Origin: Nemertoderma westbladi
Lineage: Eukaryota; Xenacoelomorpha; Nemertodermatida; Nemertodermatidae
Direction of reading: 5' to 3'
DNA length: 64,000 nucleotides
Assembly (NCBI GenBank): GCA_032718475.1
Contig: JAUCBJ010007629.1
Span: 62,001-126,000 of the forward strand
Position numbers and translations under genes: made by a program. This document shows positions 42,641 through 54,874 of this stretch, one piece after another; position 1 is the stretch's first letter, and the number at the start of each line of letters is the position of its first letter. The notes below the pieces were generated by a model. That model made no database searches and was not told where the DNA came from. It saw nothing but the letters and a program-made list of their open reading frames with translations.

Positions 42641-44173
42641 TTAGTCTTTCTTACGCAGACGGCGTTTACGCAGTTTTTTGAGGCTAGCAAGAGTCCTTTT
42701 CTCTTTGGGGCGAGCCACTTTACTAGGAGGGCTATAAATCCTGGGTGAAGGGTGCAATATGATTGCATCAGAAGGTGTAGGATTATGGTCGGGGTATCCG
42801 CCGTTTCGATATGCTTCTCCTCGAGCTGATTTTCCTCCGCTCGTAGCTGGATACGTTCATCCAAAAACTCTCGCAGAGAATGGGGTTGCCTAAGTTCGAT
42901 ATCTTCTTAGAGATTCTGGATTTTACAATCGAACTGAGATAAAGACAATTCGTTTATCGCTTGGACTTGCTGTTACAACTTACGTTTATCTGAACAAACG
43001 CAGGTTTCCTTTCTGATCTTTGTAGAATAGCGTTTAACTCGTTTGGTACAACGTTCTCCGCCACTTTGGTGACAGGTTATATCGTGTTAAGCCGGGACGG
43101 GACGATGGTAAGGGTTAAACGGCGATATTAAATGTCCGCGTCCCAATCCGGCTAGGTAGAATGGGCTAGTATCTAGGAAGCCCACAACTGGGGTGCCACC
43201 GACTAATTGTTCAGGTAACACTAGATCTTTGAGCAGTGAGTACAGCTCGGGAGGATCCGTCATACTAATAGGATCAAATCAAGAGTCTGAAGTCTCACTG
43301 GGGAATGAGGAGTTCTGATCGAGTATTCCGAAACTCTGATCATTGGTTTATTTAAGGATCGTCTGAGTCGAACGAGCGTAGGTGATACATCGAACAAGTT
43401 TCGCTCGAAACTCCCGCAAGTATAGCGAGTAAAACCGTGTTTAAAGCAACGTCTCCGCGGATGTTTATGTCTTTCCGTTTGTTGGTTGGGTCTTGGGCAT
43501 TCATCGCAATAATACCAAAAACGCACGTCTTGTAGGGGAAACGCGAGTGATCTTTCTCCAGCTTACGAATATTCCTCCATCCGTTCGAAGCTATCCGGTA
43601 CAACAGGTAGCGATCGATCGGCGGTAAGATACATCATAGTGGAATAGAGCCGTTTGAGTTCTACCATGCGGTCATGATGTATACCTTGAGGATATCGAGT
43701 TTCTAGATTCTGTTGACTGGTAATATCGAGATAGGTTTCTCTCAAGAATTCCAGGTATTTGGTGAAGTCGCTGCGTTTATCCGGCTCTTCAACATCTGCA
43801 CTTTCGAGTCGGTTTCGAATAGAATTTTCGTGTTCGAGTCTCAGTTTATCGTTCCGCTTCCGCTGGGTATGATATTTAAATAAACCATTTCCCTTTTGGT
43901 GTCTATATCGTTCGTATCGTGTAGGTCGATAGGATGACCAGTAGTTAAGAAGTCCATATACGTACCATTACGATGCGTATAGCGAGCGGTAAATTTTCTG
44001 CAGTCCAACCCACGCGCAAGTTGTTCCCGGGCCATTGGCGGTTAGATATAACGACCATCGTCCTCCGTAGTAGTTGGACCAGCGTCGCCGCGTATCAAGC
44101 TATCAACAAACGCTTGTAAAGGTAGAGTATATCGCTCCCTGATACCAAGATCATCTTCTATCAACTCAATCAT
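42641..44173 (-). pseudogene. BEL-A decayed extra ORF before the 3' LTR
   Basis: The ATG at 44171-44173 starts MIELIEDDLGIRERY. The sequence then passes through several stops and shifts, but protein-like stretches continue: GNGTYMDFLTTGHPID-type sequence (43841-44035), RMVELKRLYSTMMYLTADRS (43600-43700), a Cys-rich block YYCDECPRP...CFKHGFTRYTCGSF (43390-43510), LVGGTPVVGFLDTSPFY (43145-43230), and a basic end LKKLRKRRLRKKD before the TAA at 42641-42643. Its place between pol and LTR is where env-like or accessory ORFs occur. The layout (Cys-rich block, basic tail) parallels the 866-aa ORF, but I see no clear sequence identity. Confidence 0.5.
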
Positions 44174-45790
44174 ATCTGCTATATAAGTTTATCCATATTA
44201 TAATGAGTTTATATTTAGGCGAGCGGGCGTCGCTGCCTACCCCTCTCTGCCCCCGGACAGTGCGAGATCCTCAGCGCTGGTGTACTTTCGCCGATGTGCC
44301 TATCGCCAACGTCGTAGCTGCACAACGACTACAACAACCAGCACGAGCCACTCCACCGTCCGTCCCAAAGGCTTAGATATACTTCAGGTTCTTACTGGAG
44401 AGTTAGGGTTACTTTCACAATTGCGACTCGCTACTGTAAACACACCTTAGTAGTAACATTCACCTACAATCGCACAAATTCCACGTAACTGTCACAAATG
44501 GTACACATTCTATCACACATTCGGGTCATTTGTCCGTTAGTCAAGTGCTTTCCAGAATGTCACGGTGTTATTATGTATCCTTGGATACTAGCGGTGTGCT
44601 ATTTATTCCGTATGCTATTCAATGGGGCAAGCCTTCTATTGTTCTTTTAACTCACTTCTAATTCTAGCGTGGTTGTTGCCATGGTGACATTATGGAAAGC
44701 TAGCGGTAGAATTAGGGTAATTCTCATGCATACAGATCTGGGATGCTATTTAATAGTAATTCTTTAATTGTCAATATCCTCTCTATATATGATTTTATGA
44801 ATTTTATCGGCTATTGACTATACATTGGAGATTCTCACACACAAATACACTTAATAGAGTGAATCTCCGCTCCCATGATCTATTAATTAATGGAATTTTG
44901 GGAATGTTATAAATTGTATAAAATGACAATTTATTAAATTCATTGAAATATATGAATTTAAATTTATTCCCGTAAATTTTATTATTTAATGTTAAATAGA
45001 CGTAATTTTATTCCAGAACGTGTCTGGGGACTGGGATCCTTGATTCTAGGAATTTTGTCTTTTAAAGAGTATCGGTAAGTGCTACGATATCTTAATCGAC
45101 TAGAATTTTAAAGGATCTGATATTTGACAGATTTTGTAAATATTAATAATTAATATTTAGGATGGGCACCAGTTTATTCCAGAACTTGTCTGGGGACGTT
45201 AACCACTGATTCTAGAATTTGTCTTTCAAGTATATCGGTGGGTGCCGCGATATCTTAATCGACTAGAATTACAGATGGTCAAAGGGTTTAACAGATTTAT
45301 TTGCGTTGTACGCTACTGTTAAAGGGACATCACGCTACTATATGTATTATTTAATATACGGTATGAGAGCAATATCGCACGAAGCAATGTCAGTGTGAAG
45401 AGGCAAGTCGTTTCCAAGGTCTACCCAGAGCTTGGTTTAGCCGAGACACGAGGATCTGAACTTTGCATTCCTAATACTCTGCCTACCAATAATACTTAAA
45501 TATAGTAGTGGCTTTATTGTACTTTAATAAGTACGGATATGTCATCTTACTGTAGTTACGTATTTGTAATGTAATACGGACAGTAAGGAAGGAGGAAAAG
45601 AATTATTTCTCGCCGTCGCACTAAATATAATATAAGTAATTACGTACGCAATAAACACGAATATATTGCACTATTCTACTAAATAATCGCTAAATAAGAT
45701 TCTACTAAATTAAATAAAACGATTATAATAAAATTACATAGTAATACATACAGAAATATAAAAATAATAAAATAATATAAAATAATAGAG
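44174..45790. other. BEL-A non-coding region where integrase would be expected
   Basis: No integrase core is visible. Two copies of a unit of about 130 bp (TTATTCCAGAAC(G/T)TGTCTGG through ATATCTTAATCGACTAGAAT) lie at 45010-45115 and 45170-45270. The rest is AT-rich and featureless. Confidence 0.6.
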
Positions 45791-46897
45791 TCACACACCC
45801 ACTCCATATGTTGTTACGTTATGGAGTCCCTGGATGTTTGAAGGATTAGGGAGGTGGTCGTGGGAAGAGAATCTTGCCTTCCACAGTTTCCGGAGCGTCC
45901 TCCATTCCCTTCCGGTAAACACAAACGACCGACTGGGTGATTGAGTCGCTGCATCCCGAATACAATTCCAGGTTTCCTCTTCGTCCTGGAATAGTGACGA
46001 TAGAAACATCGCTCTAAGTACACGACGGCCTTACAAAGCCAATTCCAGGAGCTATAGTGGTCCGTCGCTCCCTGCAGGAGAGGTGAGAGTCCCTGCGAGA
46101 CGTCTGATGTTCCAGAGCTCCAATCGCTCTCTCTGATCTTCATGAAGGATCCACTCGCGGTGGGGAGGTCCAGATCCACGGCGTCGTCCCTGGCAATATA
46201 TAATACCGACAGATCTATCCCGGGTTCAAATACTCCGATCACCCGTCCGGGTTTTAGGTTTGACTTTCTCCACTCCCTTGGCTGGTCTAATCTCAGTCGG
46301 AGTAAGATGGGGAGGCCATTCATCCTCCTTACTCAGGAAGTCGGGTTCACCTAACCGGTCTGTAGTATCTGTCAGTTCTTGAGGAGTTGCTCCTCTGGAA
46401 GCGATGTCAGTTGGATTAAACTTCTTGGGGCAATCGCTTGCGTCCTTCTGGGCTCCTCTCTGATGACTCCGAGGCGCACCCATGAGGCGGACGCTGTCCC
46501 ACCACCCTTGGGGCCAGTCCGACTCCGTTTTTATCAGACTGGGCCGGAGGGTAGCCCGATGTTTCCCGGGTTCACTTTTCAATCCCCCGATCACACCGGC
46601 ACAGCTCGTCATGTGTAGCCGAATAGAATGGCATTCGCCTACTGTCAACTTACTGTGGCCTGACTGTACATTGAGCCAACTCAGAGAGTCAACCGGCGGG
46701 TGGACCAGTCGATAGCGATCGAGCATCAAGGTCGCCCTTGAGCCAAACCGACGGTCTTGTCCCAAGCGGGCTTGCGCTACCCACATGGAATATTGACCGT
46801 TTTCACCCGCCTCGCCGGCAGTATTGAGGGGAAGTCGGTTCCGCAAACAATACTGACTAGCTCGAAAGCTAGGAACAAGTAACCACTTACCAGTCAC
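45791..46897 (-). pseudogene. pol: BEL-A pol remnant (RNase H to integrase linker)
   Basis: Broken frames hold the BEL signature KKFNPTDIASRGATPQEL followed by GEPDFLSKEDEWPPHL (about 46320-46440), and then a WNWLCKAVVYLERCF helix (about 46015-46055). These belong between RNase H and the integrase zinc domain. RT upstream and the DDE core downstream are gone. Several shifts are present. Confidence 0.75.
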
Positions 46898-47695
46898 TGT
46901 ACACGTGTACTCAATAGATGTTCACAATATCAAGTACACTACGGTAAACACAAAATCTGACGCATACCACGCACACACAGAGGACATAATCGGGGAAGAC
47001 AAAATAGGTGACAAAATCAGAGGGGACAAAATTGTATCGACTAATAAAAAGTCGAGAGTACTTTATTTTACCGACAGGGTAAAATAACTTTGTGTGCACA
47101 AACTATGCTGGGGCGCAGTAAAATATGGTCCTACTAATAACCAGCGGCGACTGAACCAACCGGTAAGGGTTCCCATACCCACTCGCAGTGGCCATACATA
47201 CACTCATGTATACCATGTACACACACAAACCACAGATTCCAGAGTATCATTCACTCGGACCACACTACAACACCAACCCCTCCTTGCAGCCGATATTCCG
47301 GGTGCCACCTCCATTCCAATAGTAGTACCAACAGAATCATCAGGAACCTGTCCATTCCGATGCAACACCTCCATTCCAATAGTGCTACCCTGGGAAAAGA
47401 CACGTTTTGGCAACCGATCGGAGACAGTAAAGAGTCTAGTCAACTCATACATACCAAACATAGACCTACCACATAGGCCACATAAACCACAGATCACGCC
47501 ATGCCACCACCCCTACTGTGTACAGGACTGGCAGTACAGCAACAGGCCGACTAGACGGTACCACGGCACCATGTCAATTCATGGTTTGCTAGACACGAGG
47601 GCCTTCAGTAACTCCCTTGCGCTATAGATCAATTTAACGTGCCCCAGACCCTCACGAGTCCGCCGCCGCCTGTTGGAGACACCCCTATAGAGACC
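46898..47695. other. BEL-A region between protease and pol remnant, RT absent
   Basis: About 800 bp where RT should lie. No RT motif on either strand. A small direct repeat CACCTCCATTCCAATAGT occurs at 47308 and 47366. ORFs here are not credible. Confidence 0.6.
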
Positions 47696-50600
47696 TCACC
47701 TCCTTAGGCATCTCCATTGATCTACATTGGAGCTAATATCGTCATTATCTGAGGAGTATGGTGTTCCCTCAGTTGGGTCGTCTCCCTCACTAGTATCATC
47801 TTCCCATTCACTCACCTGGCAGACGCGATCTTGAAGCAGTCTTTCTCTGAGCGTTCTTCGGGAAGGTCCAGAAAGGTACCAACCTACTCTAGTTCTCACC
47901 GCATAGGTCTGAAGTGGTTGCGGTTGAGCAGGTCGTTTCTCCAATGTCTCCAGCGCCTCATGCGCGTTTTGACCGATTAATATTTGTACTCCAGGATAAT
48001 CGGTGTCGAATCTAGGGATGTTAAGTTGTTGGGCATGATCATCTTCGTCCCAATTATAAGGTTCCACTTGGGTGGTAGCGAAGTTCTTTATTGCCACCAT
48101 TTTGACTGACCTTATACTGTATTCTCCTAGTTTATCCTGTGGAGTGGACAACTCACCTATATAATAGTCGGCAGCTACAGTAGAATTCCAAACCTGCATG
48201 ATCCCTGACATGTTTAGCTTGGTTCGGAACTTGGGTTGTCCAGCAAAGATGACTTCGGCTAGTTCTTTATCGATGAATGTTCCTGTGCTACCGGAGTCCA
48301 GGAGGGCGTTCACTATATAGCTCTTCTGAGGTCCGTGGACCCGTAACTGGACTACAGGAAATTCTCGGATTCCTATATTGGAAGTTGGCGCTTTCCAAGA
48401 TGGTTGTTGATCAGAAGTAGTTAAGGTAAGGTCGCTGTCTGTGTCTTTCTCATGCACGAGTGCTCGATACACTGCGGTGGTGTTTATTAGGTAACAGGAT
48501 TCGTTTTGGTCGGAGAACTCGTCCGTATAGAATCCTTCCATCTCAGATTGATCAGTGTCGTTCACATCACTGAATTGGACATGTAGTTCGGACTCACTTA
48601 CCTGACTCGGGCTGTTTCGTTCGAATTCCGTGTGCAACAAGATATGATGTTTTGCGCCGCACTTTGCACACCTTGCGTCGGAGTAACAGGTTCGCCGTTG
48701 GTGTCCTCGTCTGAGGCAATTATAACACAACCGCTTATCCCACATGACTTCACGTCTATCCTTTAGTGATTTCCTCAGGAATTTATCACACGCATTTAAA
48801 CGGTGGGGCCCGTCGCACAGCACACATTTCGGCTTGATGTTACTTACTTTAACCTGTGCTATGTGGTGCACACTTGTTCTTTCCTCGGGCTTTCTCACCT
48901 GAATTCTTTTAGGAGACGTAGGAGGGGTTTTTTGTACCGGTTCCCTTCTGTCATTGGGTCGAGACTTGGATTTACTTACCTGATCTTTAGGCATTTTATT
49001 GACATAATAAGACCTGTCAGTGTCTTTCCCGCTGTCCTCTCCTTGAGAGGTTTGGCTTTCACCGTCGTCGGTATAACATACTGGTGTTACCCTTCTCCTA
49101 GAAACGGGTTTCTCACTTACCTTACTTTCCACTGTCTTCTCTCTGGACTGCTTTATGAGCTGTAATTTCACCTCGCTATCCAAGAATGACATGAGATCAG
49201 CCATGGTAGGGTCTCGTTGTTGTTGTTCCATCATGTATAACACTTTCTTGTCCCAGCGTGTACCTACTCCACCCTTCGGTAAAGTAGAAGCCACTGCTCT
49301 AATAACCATAGCACTCTGATACTCATGAGACTTACCTAGCCAATCTAATTGTCTGCAGATCTCCTGAATTTCATCGGAAAACTCTATAATCCCGCTGCTA
49401 ATAAACTTTCGGGGCGCTACCAACTTTGCATACAAATACCCAGCTATGTTATTCCTATTACCATACCTGATGTTTAGTGTATCCCAAACTTGTCTTAATC
49501 CGTCTGGATGTCCAATAAACCTTAACGCCATTAACTTGGGAGGTCCTTCCAAGCACTCGATGAGGAATCTAAGTTTCTCTCCATTAGATAGTACAGAGTT
49601 CTGTATGTTATCTTTGTAATATTCATTAAAAGGTAACCATTTCATCTCATCTCCATTGAACTTGACGATCTCTCCCACCTTTACCGCTTGCCGGGCTTCG
49701 GTTCTAGCCATTTGACGCGTAAAACTTTCTTGGGCCATCGTGTTATTTAATATCGAGTTATCGGTATATAAATTTCTCGGATTATGATCAGGTCTATAGG
49801 GAATGTCATTATCAACAGGTCTATAATTACCCTTAATAGGGTTCACTATAGGAGTTTCTACTTCGCTAGCAGTATATATGCGTGTAGGCTCCACACCTTG
49901 CGCATGAGATACTTCAGACCTAACAGGTTGATACATTGTTACCGAGGGTGGTGGTATACCCCTTTGTGTATTTACTAATTTATCGCGTTCTAGCGCGATA
50001 CTTTGCTGCACTTCTTGCAACTCTAGTCTACTTTCCCTTACTGTGCCCTTGAATTGCTGAACAGTCTCCTGCATCTGCCCGAGCAGGAGATCCATCCCCC
50101 GCCGTCTCTCGTCCACCCATTCGACCGCCGAAGCGGGAGTCGCCAACGTTGTAGCGGGCGGACGAGGGACAACGGGCGACAAATCATGAATATTTCGCTC
50201 GGGGTCCAGGACCTGAACTGCCTCATGGGCTGTTCTACTGGGCACAGGTAGCTTAGTGCTGTGCAGAGGGAATTTAGAGGTAACTTCAGGGAGCACAGGT
50301 GTGTCTATCACCGAAGGGGTGATTTCAAGAACAGGCCTAATTATTTCAGGCTCATCTACTATAGTAGGGAGTCTTTCTATTTTAATTATTTGGTCTGTGG
50401 GTTCTGTACTACCTAAGTTGGTGTTATTTAGTTGCCTTCTAACAGCTGGAGGCAAATCAGGCAATTTCTGACGGTGGAATGTTCTTTTGCGTCTGCTAAG
50501 GTGAGATCTATTTCCTTTGCCTTCAGTATCGGTGGTATCACCTTCCTCAGATGATGTATATCCCTGTCTTTTGGGAGTAGATCGATTCATCATCTGCATA

Positions 50601-51526
50601 TTACTAGCTGTTAACTGTTTATTTATGCAGTCTTGATTCTCCTGAATGTTTTCCAATTCTAATTGGGTGGTTTCTTCAGTCGCTCTCCGTTCTGCTTTTG
50701 CCACTGCCTCTGCCGCCTTTCTTTCAGCTTCGGCCGCTTTTGCCTCTGCCGCTGCCGCTGCCGCTGCCGCTTTTGCTTCTGCCGCTGCCGCTTTTGCTTC
50801 TGCCGCTGCCGCTTTTCTTTCTGCTTCTGCAGCTACCACTGCTGCTTTCTTTCTGTCTTCTATACGTTTTTTCTTTACTTGCTCTTCTTGGACTCTAGTG
50901 ATGCGGAGGAGTTCATCAAATTTAGCTTGGTTCGCAGCTAACATTTCCGCATCGATTGCGTCCAGCACCAGCTTGGTTCCTTCACTATTAGGGCTAAGCC
51001 CCTCCAACCTTCTCCTCAACTCGTCATCACCTAAAAAACGTTGATAGTCTGACAGATAGATGTCAATGGCATCTCTCTTTCGCGGCCCCTCCGCTGTCCC
51101 TTCGCTTTCTTCTTGAGAAGAAGTGGTGTCGGTTGATTCTTCATAGGTTGGCTGTTCATCATAAACCGTATCTGCCATCTTCGCTCCGCGTTCGGGCGTC
51201 CGCTCAACAGTATCCGAACTACTGGAGCTCTCGGGCCGCTGAGAACTAGGTTCTTGGCTAGGAGGTTGCTGCTGTTTGGCAGCTGCTTCTTGATCCCGCT
51301 TAACTTGGGCCCAAGTACCGATGATAGACCTACGGCGCTTCACTAACTTCGCAAATTGCGAAATTGCTTCTACTAACCTAGGTTCTGACACAGCTACTGT
51401 AGGGGTTGTCTTTCTTACAGTAGGAGGGGTTTCAGACCTCGGTCTGGGATTCTCTATACTCCTATCTGAGAAACAGACTGTTGTTTCTAGGAGACTATCT
51501 GACAGAGTTTGCCTTGTGTCAGTCAT
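47696..51526 (-). CDS. gag: BEL-A Gag-protease polyprotein (1276 aa)
   Basis: Uninterrupted from the ATG at 51524-51526. It has a Ser/Thr/Pro-rich N-terminus, an acidic segment, then an Ala/Lys/Glu coiled coil at residues about 210-295 encoded by GCC/GCT repeats. The capsid-like domain has FNEYYKDNIQNS, LECLEGPPKLMALRF and WDTLNIRYGN. The zinc array is at about residues 895-965 (CVLCDGPHRLNAC, CYNCLRRGHQRRTC, CAKCGAKHHILLH). The retropepsin site is LLDSGSTGTFID near residue 1074. It ends soon after PR, where RT has been lost. A recent full-length Gag ORF implies recent activity, or mobilisation by other copies. Confidence 0.9.
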   Translation of the reverse strand: MTDTRQTLSDSLLETTVCFSDRSIENPRPRSETPPTVRKTTPTVAVSEPRLVEAISQFAKLVKRRRSIIGTWAQVKRDQEAAAKQQQPPSQEPSSQRPESSSSSDTVERTPERGAKMADTVYDEQPTYEESTDTTSSQEESEGTAEGPRKRDAIDIYLSDYQRFLGDDELRRRLEGLSPNSEGTKLVLDAIDAEMLAANQAKFDELLRITRVQEEQVKKKRIEDRKKAAVVAAEAERKAAAAEAKAAAAEAKAAAAAAAAEAKAAEAERKAAEAVAKAERRATEETTQLELENIQENQDCINKQLTASNMQMMNRSTPKRQGYTSSEEGDTTDTEGKGNRSHLSRRKRTFHRQKLPDLPPAVRRQLNNTNLGSTEPTDQIIKIERLPTIVDEPEIIRPVLEITPSVIDTPVLPEVTSKFPLHSTKLPVPSRTAHEAVQVLDPERNIHDLSPVVPRPPATTLATPASAVEWVDERRRGMDLLLGQMQETVQQFKGTVRESRLELQEVQQSIALERDKLVNTQRGIPPPSVTMYQPVRSEVSHAQGVEPTRIYTASEVETPIVNPIKGNYRPVDNDIPYRPDHNPRNLYTDNSILNNTMAQESFTRQMARTEARQAVKVGEIVKFNGDEMKWLPFNEYYKDNIQNSVLSNGEKLRFLIECLEGPPKLMALRFIGHPDGLRQVWDTLNIRYGNRNNIAGYLYAKLVAPRKFISSGIIEFSDEIQEICRQLDWLGKSHEYQSAMVIRAVASTLPKGGVGTRWDKKVLYMMEQQQRDPTMADLMSFLDSEVKLQLIKQSREKTVESKVSEKPVSRRRVTPVCYTDDGESQTSQGEDSGKDTDRSYYVNKMPKDQVSKSKSRPNDRREPVQKTPPTSPKRIQVRKPEERTSVHHIAQVKVSNIKPKCVLCDGPHRLNACDKFLRKSLKDRREVMWDKRLCYNCLRRGHQRRTCYSDARCAKCGAKHHILLHTEFERNSPSQVSESELHVQFSDVNDTDQSEMEGFYTDEFSDQNESCYLINTTAVYRALVHEKDTDSDLTLTTSDQQPSWKAPTSNIGIREFPVVQLRVHGPQKSYIVNALLDSGSTGTFIDKELAEVIFAGQPKFRTKLNMSGIMQVWNSTVAADYYIGELSTPQDKLGEYSIRSVKMVAIKNFATTQVEPYNWDEDDHAQQLNIPRFDTDYPGVQILIGQNAHEALETLEKRPAQPQPLQTYAVRTRVGWYLSGPSRRTLRERLLQDRVCQVSEWEDDTSEGDDPTEGTPYSSDNDDISSNVDQWRCLRR
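50725..50835 (-). repeat. Coding repeat in BEL-A gag
   Basis: Tandem GCCGCTGCCGCTTTTGCTTC units of 18-24 bp encode the Ala/Lys/Glu helix. Confidence 0.8.
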
Positions 51527-53712
51527 GTTTGTTTGTACAGTTGGATGCCTACTGCTATATTACAGTCTAAGCAAGTCTAGTAATTCAGTATTAACTGTTA
51601 GCCTAGTAATTAATTACCGATACTGCTACTCAGTGTAGCGTGATATATATATAATATATTAGAATACCGGTATGCTTATAGTATATATAAGTATTATTAC
51701 AGACTAGGTTTTTCACAAAATACCGGTATATAATTTTAGCACAAAAATATATATAAATATATAATAGGCCTATCGTGGATACCGGTATGCAGTTTACACT
51801 TATAGTATATATAAGTATAATTATTAACTAAAATTAATTACAGAATACCGGTATGATTTCAACCTAAAATTTATAGAAATAAATATAATAAGCCTATTGT
51901 AAATACCGGTATGTCAATTATTTTAGAATAATTGAATTTCTGAATTTTAAGGGTTACTTGGTTACTTTAACTTACTTTATTACCGTTATTTAAGCAGTAG
52001 TCCAACTGATATTGAGACCTAATTGTTGTATGGCAGGCCTACTATTTATAAATCGTTTGAGTTGATTTATAATATATATATACCCGTTGAAATGGGTTTT
52101 TGTCAATGTTTGAAATAAATGTTATTATTTCTGGGGAAGTCACTACACCGAAGCTGTGTGCTCTCAGTGAAGTGCTACTTGTTTGACACTAAAACAAATA
52201 ATTCTAATTTATCTAAGTTACTTAATACTACAAATTACGTACAATTCGGGTTGAGATTACAATCTCTAAATAAACACAAAAATTTAATTACAAATACACA
52301 AATACAAATTTTTAGGGTAATTTTACAAGAAGTCTACAAACCAGCCTAACAAAGGGTTAGAAATCTGGTTATTACAACGGACAGGGTACTACGGTATTTG
52401 AAATAATAAGTAGTAGTAAATACACTGCGTTGTCCAGATAGGAAAATACCACCGCCTGACGACCTATAGCCGTATCGCTATAGGTACTACGTTATGTATC
52501 ACGGAGTGTTCCTACCTAGAAGTTAATAGAGCTAACGAACGTGCCTATCAACCACTTTACAACACAAATATACTGCCCACACACTAATTACCTTCGGAAA
52601 GCACTGTACACTAAACCCTAAATTAGGTACAAGTACTTGTACAACAGATAATCAGTAGTTAAAAATACTTGAACAGTTAAAAGAACCACGGTATCTGCCG
52701 GAGTGACCAAAGCACAAAATCTCCAGTCTTTACCTACGCCGAGCAGCCCGTGTAGTACCGGGGTTAGTTTAACTATAACGGTATGTATAACAAACACAAT
52801 TACTGTAGGAACAAACTTGGGGACATGAATGTTGCGAATAATCGCATAAACTCTGAATAATAAATATTACGCAATGCGTACAAACTACTCAAACAAAATG
52901 CAGACTAAATACTGACAGACTACTATCAAGCCCAAACAAACTACGGTATATGCAGACTCCGAAATGTTTAAATAGTATGCGTTCTAACCCAGTAGTACGA
53001 CTTATTCTTTAGATGGGGGTTTACCTTACAGCGATGGCTGCCCCTACTTCCTAACCGTTCTTTATCGGACATACACTCTACACACACCGAAATTTCTTCA
53101 AACCCAACAACAGCCAGACAACTATCCAGCCTACAAATTATCTAAATAAAATTATACGCTACCCGTACAGACTACACAAACAAAGTACAGACCAAACGCT
53201 AGCCAACTACTATCAAGCCTAAATAAACCACAGGACATGCAGACTCCGAAATGGTTAAGTAGTATGCGTTCTAACCCAGTAGTACGACTTATTCTTTAGA
53301 TGGGGGTTTACCTTACAGCGATGGCTGCCCCTACTTCCTAACCGTTCTTTATCGGACATACACTCTACATGCACTGTAATCCGTTCAGACCTAATCAACA
53401 GTTAGCCAACAGTCAAGCCTACAAATTATCTATACAATCTGAGCAGGGTTACACGCCTTCTGCTCAATACTGGCCTACAAATAAATAAAACTGGCAGAAA
53501 TAAGTAAACTATACAAAAGAATGAGGGGTGATCAATCCCTATTCTCTTAAACAGCCCACCGGTATACAATACCACAATCGAATAATACTGCTGTACCTGT
53601 ACTATTGTAGGTACCGGTCCGGATGATCAGGCAGTCAGGCCTACTGGTTACCGATCGACCGGTACTTTCGACTAGATTGCTTACACCGCAATCCAGAAGC
53701 AATATCTGTTAT
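51527..53712 (-). other. BEL-A leader (5' untranslated region)
   Basis: 2.2 kb between the 5' LTR and gag, unusually long. It has a tandem duplication of about 255-bp spacing (52915-53110 and 53205-53400, with CAGTAGTACGACTTATTCTT and TTTACCTTACAGCGATGGCT). It also carries recurrent TACCGGTA palindromes and matches the BEL-C leader (26771-29033) at clear but incomplete identity. A primer-binding site next to the LTR is not obvious. Confidence 0.75.
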
Positions 53713-54874
53713 TGTTTGCGCTTTTAAGACCTTTGACAGTTTAACCTGCCAAATTAGGATGTCTTTTAGATGATATATAGTCTTTAGCCTATGACGAGTA
53801 TTTGATACACTACATTAGCCGAAGCCAGTCTATGCGCAATCATTCACCCATTGGATATACCCGGGAGACTGAGTTCGGAGCTTAATGATTGATGGTGTAA
53901 GCCTACTGTATTATTCGACTGATCGTAATATATAATCTCTGACTAATATTATTCACTTTCGGGAAATATTAACAGTTCCTTTAGGACGTGGCGCTCTAAA
54001 TATGTAAACAGAGTTATGACTTAAACTAGACGCAACGAAAAGGCTATAGATTCACGTATATGGCGCATTCTTTAGGAGATGCTTTGTTATCAGTTACACT
54101 CATACACAATGCTGCACAATGCTGCACACCAATCTGCCGACCTTCACTAATTTTAGTCACATACAAAGAGAATAACAGACAATACATGTAGGGCCTATAA
54201 AATAGCATGAGATTCACTTCAAACCACTTAACATAGGTCGCAATCGTTTATCTGTAACCGGTCTCTCTAACCTTTAGTATATCAAGAAGGTGGGGTGTCT
54301 GACTATTGATCAGTATTCCAAATATAATCTTCCATCAACAAATATAATGAATAACCGACAGCAAAAGCAGTAATGTTAAGTAAGATATGCATGATATGTT
54401 TAGTAAGCATTGAGATATGAATTGCATTGAGATATCAGATATACGTTCTATAATTAAGCCTACTAATGTAAGACTAAAGACTGAAACACGGAGGTGCCAA
54501 AAGCCGGTGTTCTTAGGCTCTGGGCAAAAACATAACACTGAATTCCTGAGTTTCTGTATCCACCTCCAACACAGAGACAAAAAACGCTCTGATTGGTCGA
54601 CCGAACAACGAGAGAACAAAGAAACAAAGAAATGTCGACGTGGCAATATCAGCTGTTAGCCGTCGTCATGGTAGCGACACTGTTTTCAAGAGTATCGAGC
54701 TTTTTGCGTCACGAAATTGCGGATTATGTCCTCTAAAGTACAAATACAGAAGAAATGGCTTTTATGTCCTCTAAAACACCAGTACAGCAAGGACACGGCC
54801 TTTTATGCCTGGTAAACCAACCACAGAGTACTTTACGGGGATAATAACCGGCTAATTATGCAAAAGCTTTTACA
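53713..54874 (-). repeat. 5' LTR of BEL-A
   Basis: 1162 bp, the nearly identical partner of 41400-42562. It abuts BEL-B gag codons at 54875. Confidence 0.95.

Larger units (their letters stand above)
41400..54874 (-). mobile_element. BEL/Pao retrotransposon BEL-A, nested in BEL-B gag
   Basis: LTRs of 1163 and 1162 bp (41400-42562 and 53713-54874) run TGTAAAAGC...GCAAACA on the - strand. By eye they differ at about seven places, so this is a young insertion. In order on the - strand: 5' LTR, 2.2-kb leader, gag-protease ORF, pol remnant without RT, non-coding repeats, a decayed extra ORF, and the 3' LTR. Confidence 0.93.

Noticed and set aside
47094-47627. 177-codon + strand ORF in the RT gap of BEL-A
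   Set aside because: Composition is Thr/Pro-rich with repeats, with no domain, and it lies antisense to the element.
50646-51044. 132-codon Ala/Ser-rich + strand ORF
   Set aside because: It is the antisense of the Ala/Lys/Glu coiled-coil repeat in BEL-A gag.
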